A stretch of DNA of 7,314 nucleotides from Candidatus Omnitrophota bacterium (GCA_023247135.1 JAHFHB010000091.1:1-7314); one strand, 5' to 3'; shown: positions 1-6,669, numbered from the stretch's first letter. Translations and numbers: made by a program. The notes: generated by a model not told the origin, from the letters alone.

Positions 1-1
1 T

Positions 2-3000
2 TCGACACTGGCACAAAAGACACCGCTTCTAGGCACCCTTGAAAAATACGGCTCATTGCGGATATGCACCCCCTCCGGAGAGACCCAAGATCTTGCGACC
101 CTTTTGCGCCATCCGGATCAAAAAATACTGGTGTATCTCCAGGATGCCCACGGCAATATCTCCGTTCAAAAAAATACGGCGCACCTGCTGAATACGTTCG
201 CGGACACACTCAAAATCACCGCGCCTTGGATTGGGCTGGAAGGCACCCCCTCCGGCGAAATTGACCACCGTCCGCTGAGTTTTTTTCCGGACAGGCGTCT
301 GCGCCGCCTGGCGGCATTATTTTTCCTGAAAAACGGCGATCTTGACGGCGCTGAGTACTACGCCGCGGCCAACAATCCGCAGGCCAGGCTTTTTGGCGTG
401 GATGCCGCTGCTTTGTGGGCCGAAAACAAAAAACATTTCACGGATTTTAAAAACCGCCGCGGCAAAACTGTCTCTTTTGAAAAAATCAGTGCGGCGCTTC
501 GCACGTTGAAGCGCGCTATTTACCACCGCGATCTTCTCGAGCTGGATCTTTTATTCCGCAAAGACGAAAACTTCGCCAGGGACCTGCGTGCGCTCACACA
601 GATCGCCAAAACCAAGGGTGTTTCTCTAACAAACTTTCCCACGATCGCCGCCTTGACGCTTACGAAATCTCCCGGTGCCAAAAACCCGCCGCTGGATTCC
701 CAAGACCGGTTGATTGAAACTTTGTGGAACGAAGTCCGAAACCTTCGTCAAAAAACCTGGGGCGCTTCGTTTTTAAACCCGGAACAAGAAAAACTCTACA
801 CGGCCGCGGAAACCCTGCTTCCGGCGGCAAAACTGTTGTCATTGACCGCTATCCCGCCAGAGATCGAACAGCTTTCAACCGCTCCCGTTGTAAAAATTTT
901 ACAGCCTCTGCAAAATATTCTGCGCCAATACGCTTACCTGCTGCCAAAAGAATCCAGGCCGCTGGATGAGGATTTTGCTGTGCTCGCCGCCGCCGCTGAA
1001 CAAGCCCTGCTCTTTTACCAAACGGCGCGCGCGCGTGATCATGTGTTGGCTGAAAATCTCGAAGCCCTGATACAGAAAAACCCCAACCCGGTTTTGTTTT
1101 TTATTGGCGGCGGATTTCACCAGGAGCGGCTCGTCAAACAGATGCTATCTAAAAAAATCAGCGTCATCGTGGTGAGCCCTTTCATGGCCAGCCACGACGG
1201 TGAAAAAAATTACTGGCAGCGGCTGCAGGATCAAGCGCCGGTTTGGCCCTTGCCTGCATTTCATGGTGAGCCTACCGTCCTTTCAGGCACATACGCCGGG
1301 AACACGCTTAAACTCCCCAGTTCTTTTCCCCTGCGGGGTCAGTCCGATGCTAGCCGCTTCCCCTGGGAAGCGGCTTTCGTTCTTTATGCGCTTGCACACA
1401 CGCCCGCCGCACAAAAACATGGCGCCGCAGCCTGGCAGGCGTACGCCTCGCGATGGGAAGCTGCTTATCCGCAGGATTCTCTGACAAGCTGGCTGCTGCA
1501 AATTCACCGTCAAACCAACGGTTGGTTTGAATACCACGACCGTTCCAACGCAAACCTTGTGCTCGGCATTACCCACGAAAAAACGCCTCGGCTGACCGGA
1601 GACCTAGCCTCCTTGAACAGACAAGCTCATCATCGTTTAACGAAGGCTCTCGCAGTCAGCGTTTATCTTTCGCACCCCGCGCGCAGCGAAATGCGCTCGC
1701 CGGATCCCGACGATAAAACACTGGTCGGGGCCATGTATGCCAAAGAAGTTCCCATTCAAGCCTGGCCCGCTCAAGAAAAAGCAGACCAAACCGTAGCTGT
1801 CTTTCTCGGTCACCTGGCACTCGCGCTGCATGGCGATCCAAAATTCAATCTGAAAAAAGCACCTTTAAAGCTGGCTTTCTCTAAAATATTTTTAAGCATC
1901 TCGAAAGAAAAGCGAAACGCGGTTTTAGAGAAATTCCGGGCCCGTTACTCCGGAGTGACGGTCGAAACCAACACCATTTTCCCTGAGCTTTTGACCTATG
2001 AGGATCCCGGCCCAGAAAATGCGGGCGCCAAACAATTTCCAACTCTAAAAATAGCGCCGCATATTCTTACCAGAGACCTTTCGCCGGACGCGGCAGCTTC
2101 GTCAGTCGCCCTCGAGATCCTAACCGCACTTCTTGTTTTCTGGCACATGGTGGTCCCGATTTTGGCGGAATTAAATGTGACCGCCAAGTCTCAAGATATT
2201 CATCAGATTGTTACCGGCATTTTCAGTGAGCTCTCCCAGCAAGGCGGCGGCACCAGGGAAAAATTCATGGCGGATCTGGCGGCGCTGGGCGCCCAAAACA
2301 ACAGCGCTGCGCACGCTGACACAAATTTTCCTGCGATTATTTCAACCATTCTCAGCCTTTCGGACGTAAATTCACTCGCCGCAGCATTGCCGCATTTCGG
2401 GAATTTACTTGAACTGAACGGCACGCCAACCATCGATCGTCCGGCGATACCGCCGCAGACCGGCTCAAAATCGAGCCCTGCCGCCACACACCCAACGACG
2501 GCTCCGGAAGATTCGCGGCCCGAGGCCGTTTCCCTTTCAGATTATGAAACGGCTTTGGTGAGTTCTTTCGGGACACCCACGCCTCAGGCCGCCACGGCAG
2601 CAGAACCGTCTTACACCATTCTGGGAGGCAAATTCACCATTGCGCAAAACGCCATCATTACTTTAAGCGGGGTGAAATACAAACTTTTGCGCACACTTGG
2701 AAAGGGCGGGTTCGGTGAAGTTTGGCTTGTAAAAAAAGAAGGTCCCGTTAAACTTTATTACGCTTTAAAAGTCGTCAAGCCACCCGCTTCTCAGATCACA
2801 TCCCCCGAATTTATCCGGGCCGCCCGCCGTGCGGCTCTTGAAGTCAGCAGTCTCACCCGGCTGGAAGAAGTCACGGGGACTCCGAAATTTATTGCACAGG
2901 AAGGGCTGGTCGACGAAACGAATGAACCCATCCCCGGCGTTTTGACAGGTTCCGCCGAGGGCCTTTTGCTCATGTCGCTTGCCCCCGGTCAAACTTTAAG

Positions 3001-6000
3001 CAAAGCCGTGACCAGCCTCCGCAATCAAGGGCTCTTTTTAGAACCCAAGGATGCCGCCACGCTGATGCACAATGTCACCAAAGCCATTACGCAAGCTCAC
3101 GCCCAGGGACTTATCCATCGCGATCTTAAGCCGGATAACGTGATGCTGCGATTCATCCGCCAGGGGCATGACTGGCAGCATCAAATCCTGGACTGGGGGC
3201 TTGCACGGGATGAGTTCACAAACCGTGACATTGATCTCGACCTGGGTGTACTGCGCAGCAGCCTTGCACCCGCCGAACGACTTTACTTAGATACTCTTAC
3301 CAAAGCCGGCCAGGTCTTTGGCACCCCGGGATATATCGGCTGGAATCAGATTCAGAATCCACATTCTGTTACTTACCTCGATGACGCTTTTGCGCTTGGC
3401 GCGACGTTTTATTTTATGGTCACGGGCGGCCATGAAATTTACAGAATTGGCGCTCACGCCCCAAACCAGCTTGAGCGTATTACCCGTTCCCTGCAGGGCC
3501 TCTATCAAAATCCAAGCGCTCACAACCCGGCCATTGAAGGTTCTCCGCTGGAATATGTGATTCTAAAGATGCTTGCGCCTCCCTCCGCACGGAATCGCCA
3601 CGATAAAAGGCAGGTCGTCCGTTTGGATGCTCTCGGCCATGAGCTTTTGGCTTACCGGTCCGATGATGAGCTTTTGGCCGATCTCAATGCTTTAGTCGAA
3701 GGCAGGCACTTGCCCTCCGCAAACGAGGCCGGACTCACGGGTTATCCCGATGCCTATACAGTCAGAATTCTGGATCCTGACGGAAAAACGGTTTACGATG
3801 ATTTTATACCGCCCCCTGAAATGCTGCAGCCTTCCCCAAAAAACACTCCAGATTCCGGCTCGGGGCAATCGGGTCATTCAGCCACTTCGCAGACAGGCAC
3901 CACGCCAAAGTCCGCAACGTCGCGCTCGCGCTCAACCACGCATTCGCTGACTGAGTTTTTATCCCGCGTCCCACGTCAAGCCGCCACACAATCGATCGGC
4001 GGCGGCCCCACACTGCCCCTCGAAGACTCCCTGCGGAATGCTTCGCCGGGTAGACGCCATTTTTTAAAGGTGTTAGCCGGTTTACTCGCCTCCGCCTCGC
4101 TTATGGAACTCCTGTATTTCTTTTTTTGGCCGCTAAAAATTCAACCTGTGGGAGAAGGCCCCATTCTTCTCCAACACGACCAGCAAAATGTGAACGTGGC
4201 GTTAACTGTTAACGGCCGGCCTTTTTCCCAGACTGTCACCCTCGCCGCGGAAAATCCCGGCTACGGCGAAACCCAGTCCATTCCGGTGCAAGTTTCCGTA
4301 CCCTGGCATGCGGATAGAAAAATCTCGATCCCATTCAAAAGGCTTTATCCTCCGCCCAAAATAAGCGGTATCCGTGAACAGTATTTCACCAAAGACCGTA
4401 AAAGCGTAGCGATCGACCTTGTCGTGAACGGTACGCCGCAGACGATTCAGCAACCCCTGAAAGACTTGATCCCCGATCAGGACGGCACTTTTGAAATCCC
4501 CGTTAAGGTCCGGGACAGTCAAGGCGGCGAAGCAACGATTAAAATCAAAGTCACGGTAGACACGGCTCTTTTTAAATGGCCGGCTAATTATTTTACGCTG
4601 ATCGAAGGCTACCATGAGGTCAAAAATCCCTTTGAAATCGAAGTGGAGACTGGCGGAAAGAAAGAAAAGAAATCCATCCAGGGAGAAATACATCCTCTGT
4701 CGTGGCTGCAGGCCCAAAAGTACCTCCGCGCCGACGATGACATTTCCTTTTTGAGCATTTACAGGCAGGGGGTTCATCCCAACAATGAAAACGGCGATGG
4801 GAAACCGCAATTTCCTTTCTTCTCCCGTGACGCCTCGCACACAGCCAAGAACCCTTACACCGTGAGCTGGATGGTCGTGGATAAACCCATTCCGGTTTCT
4901 GAAACGACACATCTTGAATTTTCTTTGGATGTGCGCGTCAAGCCCAAGCGCACGGATCTCAGCAACGAGGAATTGAGCAAACTGGGTTTAGATCCCAACA
5001 CTTACCGGGGCTCCGGAAACATTCTCTTTGGCTTGCACAATCCGGACGCGTCCTTTAACAATCAAAACGGACAAGCCGAATACGGGAAAATGGTGCTGAT
5101 TGAAGCCTCCGGCATGGCGGGGAATCTTGCGACAACCCCTCTTTTTATAGCGCCCGATGTGCCTTTTAACCTCAAGGGCGGCCGCGGCGATTTCATCCGT
5201 GCCAACTACGCCAAAAAACAAATCCCCAATGTCGCGGTCCCCGTCAACAAATGGCAGACCGTCACCTTGATCAAGCCGGCAGCGGGTGAAACCTACACCG
5301 CCCCCGGTGAAGACCCGTCGAAGGCTAAAACCTACGACGGAAGAACCGCACTTATTCTTCTTGAAGGCCGAGTCGTGCATACGTTTGAAATCGCCGTCAG
5401 CCCCAACATGCGCCTGGTGCTTTATTCCAGCGGTGATACTGACGGTGCGGCGTTTGGAAACGCAAAAGTTACTCTTGATGAAAAGAAAGCCCCGGCGGAG
5501 AAACGCTCCGAGATGCGCTGGGAACGGAGTCCCAGCACTTCTGTGAACTCGCCCCTGCCGGGCGGCAGGGACAGGGATGTACGTGCCGCTGATGGCGGCA
5601 TGTCATCCTCGCCGGAGTCTCGTTCCGAGATGCGCCGCGTGACCGTGCCGCAACCCACAAAAATGCCCGCGCTGTGGCAGCGCATTGTGCCCGATGCACT
5701 GACGCACCAGGCCTCCGCGGTTTTGTTTCTACCGGCGAGCCTCATGAGCTCTGTCACCGGCCCAAATCTGCTGCCCATGCCCAATACCCGGCTGGTTTTT
5801 GTGGCGGAGCCGGGTCTTTCCGCCGCTGAATTTCAAAGACTCAATACCCGGCTTAAATCTGAGCAGGCAGTGCTGATCCGCGGCCCGCGGCCTTTTGCGG
5901 AACTTTTAAAGCGCCCCGATGAACTCGAAAATTTGAAAAACAGGGCGGCATCCACTTTGAGCATCCGTATCCAGGACATGGGTACTCCCATCTTTTTTAA

Positions 6001-6286
6001 TCCTGAAACGGCACAAGCGCCGCAAGCAGCGCCCATCAGACACCCCACGAGCCGGACGCCTGAGCAGAATTTCTTTGTGCTGCATGTGGATGCGCTGCGC
6101 CTGGCCAAAGACCCGGCCTACCGCACCGCCCATCTTGTGACGGCTGCCGCGCTCTCCAAGCAAACCCTGCAGTTATTGCAGGGCCTCATGACTTATGCCG
6201 ATGGTTCCCTGGCCATTCCCCCGAGCTGGATCGCATCCTTGCAAGCCCATTGGCAAACCGTCCAATCTCTGGCCTACTCCGCTTAA
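2..6286 (+). CDS. Giant multidomain membrane Ser/Thr protein kinase (5' end outside window)
   Basis: The frame is open from base 2 to the TAA at 6284-6286. The TTG at 56 is the first possible start in the window, but the 18 codons before it are also open and read as domain sequence (LLGTLEKYG leads into the first domain), so the true start lies upstream. Numbering from that TTG, the protein has a TraB/ChaN-like domain (about 20-385), an alpha-rich region (about 430-790), a P/T/S linker, a Hanks-type kinase (874-1218), an S/T/G-rich linker (about 1252-1296), a twin-arginine-like motif plus membrane segment (1333-1360), two beta repeats (about 1379-1490), a probable beta-sandwich (about 1520-1812), an RSEMR linker (1814-1861) and an alpha/beta C-terminus (1862-2076). 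I infer a transmembrane kinase that phosphorylates Ser/Thr in the cytoplasm and senses something outside it. The frame and kinase are certain. The other domain calls rest on motif reading, and the natural substrate and ligand are unknown. Confidence 0.93.
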   Translation, partial: STLAQKTPLLGTLEKYGSLRICTPSGETQDLATLLRHPDQKILVYLQDAHGNISVQKNTAHLLNTFADTLKITAPWIGLEGTPSGEIDHRPLSFFPDRRLRRLAALFFLKNGDLDGAEYYAAANNPQARLFGVDAAALWAENKKHFTDFKNRRGKTVSFEKISAALRTLKRAIYHRDLLELDLLFRKDENFARDLRALTQIAKTKGVSLTNFPTIAALTLTKSPGAKNPPLDSQDRLIETLWNEVRNLRQKTWGASFLNPEQEKLYTAAETLLPAAKLLSLTAIPPEIEQLSTAPVVKILQPLQNILRQYAYLLPKESRPLDEDFAVLAAAAEQALLFYQTARARDHVLAENLEALIQKNPNPVLFFIGGGFHQERLVKQMLSKKISVIVVSPFMASHDGEKNYWQRLQDQAPVWPLPAFHGEPTVLSGTYAGNTLKLPSSFPLRGQSDASRFPWEAAFVLYALAHTPAAQKHGAAAWQAYASRWEAAYPQDSLTSWLLQIHRQTNGWFEYHDRSNANLVLGITHEKTPRLTGDLASLNRQAHHRLTKALAVSVYLSHPARSEMRSPDPDDKTLVGAMYAKEVPIQAWPAQEKADQTVAVFLGHLALALHGDPKFNLKKAPLKLAFSKIFLSISKEKRNAVLEKFRARYSGVTVETNTIFPELLTYEDPGPENAGAKQFPTLKIAPHILTRDLSPDAAASSVALEILTALLVFWHMVVPILAELNVTAKSQDIHQIVTGIFSELSQQGGGTREKFMADLAALGAQNNSAAHADTNFPAIISTILSLSDVNSLAAALPHFGNLLELNGTPTIDRPAIPPQTGSKSSPAATHPTTAPEDSRPEAVSLSDYETALVSSFGTPTPQAATAAEPSYTILGGKFTIAQNAIITLSGVKYKLLRTLGKGGFGEVWLVKKEGPVKLYYALKVVKPPASQITSPEFIRAARRAALEVSSLTRLEEVTGTPKFIAQEGLVDETNEPIPGVLTGSAEGLLLMSLAPGQTLSKAVTSLRNQGLFLEPKDAATLMHNVTKAITQAHAQGLIHRDLKPDNVMLRFIRQGHDWQHQILDWGLARDEFTNRDIDLDLGVLRSSLAPAERLYLDTLTKAGQVFGTPGYIGWNQIQNPHSVTYLDDAFALGATFYFMVTGGHEIYRIGAHAPNQLERITRSLQGLYQNPSAHNPAIEGSPLEYVILKMLAPPSARNRHDKRQVVRLDALGHELLAYRSDDELLADLNALVEGRHLPSANEAGLTGYPDAYTVRILDPDGKTVYDDFIPPPEMLQPSPKNTPDSGSGQSGHSATSQTGTTPKSATSRSRSTTHSLTEFLSRVPRQAATQSIGGGPTLPLEDSLRNASPGRRHFLKVLAGLLASASLMELLYFFFWPLKIQPVGEGPILLQHDQQNVNVALTVNGRPFSQTVTLAAENPGYGETQSIPVQVSVPWHADRKISIPFKRLYPPPKISGIREQYFTKDRKSVAIDLVVNGTPQTIQQPLKDLIPDQDGTFEIPVKVRDSQGGEATIKIKVTVDTALFKWPANYFTLIEGYHEVKNPFEIEVETGGKKEKKSIQGEIHPLSWLQAQKYLRADDDISFLSIYRQGVHPNNENGDGKPQFPFFSRDASHTAKNPYTVSWMVVDKPIPVSETTHLEFSLDVRVKPKRTDLSNEELSKLGLDPNTYRGSGNILFGLHNPDASFNNQNGQAEYGKMVLIEASGMAGNLATTPLFIAPDVPFNLKGGRGDFIRANYAKKQIPNVAVPVNKWQTVTLIKPAAGETYTAPGEDPSKAKTYDGRTALILLEGRVVHTFEIAVSPNMRLVLYSSGDTDGAAFGNAKVTLDEKKAPAEKRSEMRWERSPSTSVNSPLPGGRDRDVRAADGGMSSSPESRSEMRRVTVPQPTKMPALWQRIVPDALTHQASAVLFLPASLMSSVTGPNLLPMPNTRLVFVAEPGLSAAEFQRLNTRLKSEQAVLIRGPRPFAELLKRPDELENLKNRAASTLSIRIQDMGTPIFFNPETAQAPQAAPIRHPTSRTPEQNFFVLHVDALRLAKDPAYRTAHLVTAAALSKQTLQLLQGLMTYADGSLAIPPSWIASLQAHWQTVQSLAYSA
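107..1210 (+). other. N-terminal TraB/ChaN/EreA-like (TIKI fold) domain of the giant protein
   Basis: This domain spans roughly residues 18-385. It opens with a beta-strand followed by QDAHGN (D30, H32), then a helix beginning QKN, then WIGLEG with E62. Near its end is a strand-turn FFIGGGFHQE (H355), a helix, and the strand ISVIVVSP. The TraB/GumN/ChaN/EreA superfamily has the same layout: an early His-bearing motif after a strand, an LEG-type Glu after the next strand, and a late GxxH motif followed by a helix and a hydrophobic strand. Members include metalloproteases (TIKI), haem-binding lipoproteins (ChaN) and erythromycin esterases. The placement of H32, E62 and H355 suggests a preserved active or metal site, but the specific activity cannot be read. 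I also recall similar QDAH...EG blocks at the N-termini of long Omnitrophota proteins. The superfamily call is an inference from motif order. Confidence 0.5.
1352..1375. repeat. Perfect 24-nt palindrome inside the giant gene
   Basis: Arms AGCCGCTTCCC (1352-1362) and GGGAAGCGGCT (1365-1375) are exact reverse complements around a two-base centre CT; a realistic RNA hairpin would have a 10-bp stem and a CCTG loop. It encodes residues ASRFPWEAAF. A T-rich stretch (TTCGTTCTTT) follows, so it resembles an intrinsic terminator, but it lies in mid-frame far from either end of the gene. A small CCCC-TGC-GGGG hairpin precedes it at 1328-1338. Confidence 0.8.
1511..1529. repeat. Perfect 19-nt palindrome inside the giant gene
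   Basis: CAAACCAAC (1511-1519) and GTTGGTTTG (1521-1529) are exact reverse complements around a single G. As RNA this would be an 8-bp stem with a CGG loop. It encodes QTNGWFE within the uncharacterised helical region, 135 bases after the 24-nt palindrome. No function is evident. Confidence 0.75.
2678..3709 (+). other. Hanks-type Ser/Thr protein kinase domain
   Basis: Residues 874-1218 carry all the core catalytic elements. The glycine-rich loop is GKGGFGEV (882-889), the ATP-anchoring lysine is K905 in YALKVV, and the probable alpha-C glutamate is E929. The catalytic loop HRDLKPDN gives D1023, K1025 and N1028. The metal-binding aspartate is D1046, in DWG rather than the usual DFG. The activation segment is long, with 43 residues from D1046 to the GTPGY motif at 1089. 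The usual APE is replaced: GTPGY runs into IGWNQ, so the conserved Glu is missing. The subdomain IX Asp is D1109 or D1110, before AFALGATFYFMVTG. Because Lys, Glu, both Asp residues and Asn are present, I expect an active kinase with altered substrate docking, not a pseudokinase. It would need cytoplasmic ATP. Confidence 0.95.
4052..4135 (+). other. Internal twin-arginine-like motif and transmembrane anchor
   Basis: Residues 1333-1338 read RRHFLK, matching the core of the Tat signal consensus (S/T-R-R-x-F-L-K) except that Gly precedes the arginines. A hydrophobic stretch of about 22 residues follows (1339-1360, VLAGLL to FFFWPL), interrupted by one Glu at 1351. The segment comes straight after a Ser/Thr/Gly-rich linker and before beta-rich sequence. 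This fits a membrane anchor with the kinase inside and the C-terminal third outside. Positive charges on the N-terminal side and none just after support that orientation. Whether Tat or Sec inserts it cannot be told from sequence. Confidence 0.75.
5496..5635. repeat. RSEMR-flanked, palindrome-rich repeat cassette embedded in frame
   Basis: Two 23-base direct repeats, 5496-5518 and 5613-5635, match at 19 of 23 positions; each ends in codons for RSEMR (residues 1817-1821 and 1856-1860). Between and overlapping them are three inverted repeats. The first is GCTGGGA/TCCCAGC (5517-5523 and 5530-5536), the second is CCCTGCC/GGCAGGG (5553-5559 and 5564-5570), and the third is TCTCG/CGAGA (5618-5622 and 5626-5630). 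The encoded peptide is Ser/Pro/Gly/Arg-rich and lies between two apparent folded domains. A third RSEMR copy sits at 1682-1696 (residues 543-547), itself on a small AGCG/CGCT inverted repeat. This looks like a dispersed REP-like element tolerated inside coding sequence. Confidence 0.65.
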
Positions 6287-6339
6287 AAGCGGCCCGGTGC
6301 CACTCCACCTCTAAAAGATTTTTGCCGATAAGTACGTTC
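6287..6339. other. Short intergenic gap between giant kinase gene and PilZ gene
   Basis: These 53 bases separate the giant gene's stop from the PilZ start. I see no stem followed by a T-run, so no intrinsic terminator, and no confident -35/-10 pair. No good Shine-Dalgarno sequence precedes the ATG at 6340 (upstream reads GATAAGTACGTTC). Read-through from the giant gene, or a promoter of a type I do not recognise, are both possible. Confidence 0.4.
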
Positions 6340-6669
6340 ATGGACAAACGCATCGCACGCCGCAGTTCGCTCTATACCCTCGTGCATTTTGAATGCCCTG
6401 CCTGGCCCGCAGGCCTGCAAGGCGAGATTCTTGATATCTCCGAAAGCGGTCTGCTGGTTCAAACAGACTCTCGATCCGAACCCGGGCGGTGGCCGCTGGA
6501 GCAAGTTTTAAAAGTCTCCTGCGTCCTGCCCACAGGCAGTCTCTCTGCCCAGGCGCAAGTCATGCGCGCCGATCTGAAAACAGGCCGCATCGGTTTGCGC
6601 TGGGTTCGTTTCCAAAACACCGCGGACCAGGCCAACCTTCTGGCTTTTGTCGCCAATGGCTTCCTGTAA
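6340..6669 (+). CDS. PilZ domain protein (probable c-di-GMP receptor)
   Basis: This 109-residue protein is essentially one PilZ domain. The N-terminal RxxxR motif is R4-IAR-R8 (in MDKRIARR). The second motif DxSxxG is D32-I-S34-E-S-G37, in the strand ILDISESGLLV. Together these are the signature that binds cyclic di-GMP in the PilZ family. The rest fits a six-stranded barrel, ending in the hydrophobic tail LLAFVANGFL. I chose the ATG at 6340 because it puts RxxxR at the extreme N-terminus, as is usual. The same frame is open back to an ATG at 6250, but that start would overlap the end of the giant gene and add an unlikely 30-residue leader. The gene ends 20 bases before the MBOAT gene, so it probably shares its transcript and may control that enzyme's polysaccharide system, much as the PilZ protein Alg44 serves alginate production. 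Confidence 0.88.
   Translation: MDKRIARRSSLYTLVHFECPAWPAGLQGEILDISESGLLVQTDSRSEPGRWPLEQVLKVSCVLPTGSLSAQAQVMRADLKTGRIGLRWVRFQNTADQANLLAFVANGFL

Noticed and set aside
56..58. TTG as the true start of the giant gene
   Set aside because: The frame is open for 18 codons upstream to the window edge, and those residues read as part of the first domain. No ribosome site stands before the TTG. The gene most likely begins outside the window.
1352..1386. Hairpin plus T-rich tract as a real transcription terminator
   Set aside because: It is in the middle of one uninterrupted 2,000-codon frame with no gene start after it, and the T-tract is broken by C and G bases.
4201..4213. GTTAAC-T-GTTAAC short palindrome and adjoining GGCCGGCC-like run
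   Set aside because: It is only 13 bases long, lies in coding sequence for a beta repeat, and has no partner elsewhere in the window that I could see.
4202..4912. 236-codon open frame on the minus strand, opposite the beta-repeat region
   Set aside because: It lies wholly opposite well-supported coding sequence of the giant protein, its translation shows no recognisable domain, and there is no sign of its own promoter. It is best explained as a shadow frame of GC-rich coding DNA.
6250..6339. Upstream ATG giving a 139-residue PilZ protein
   Set aside because: It would overlap the end of the giant gene and add a 30-residue leader with no feature. The ATG at 6340 places the RxxxR motif where the family has it.
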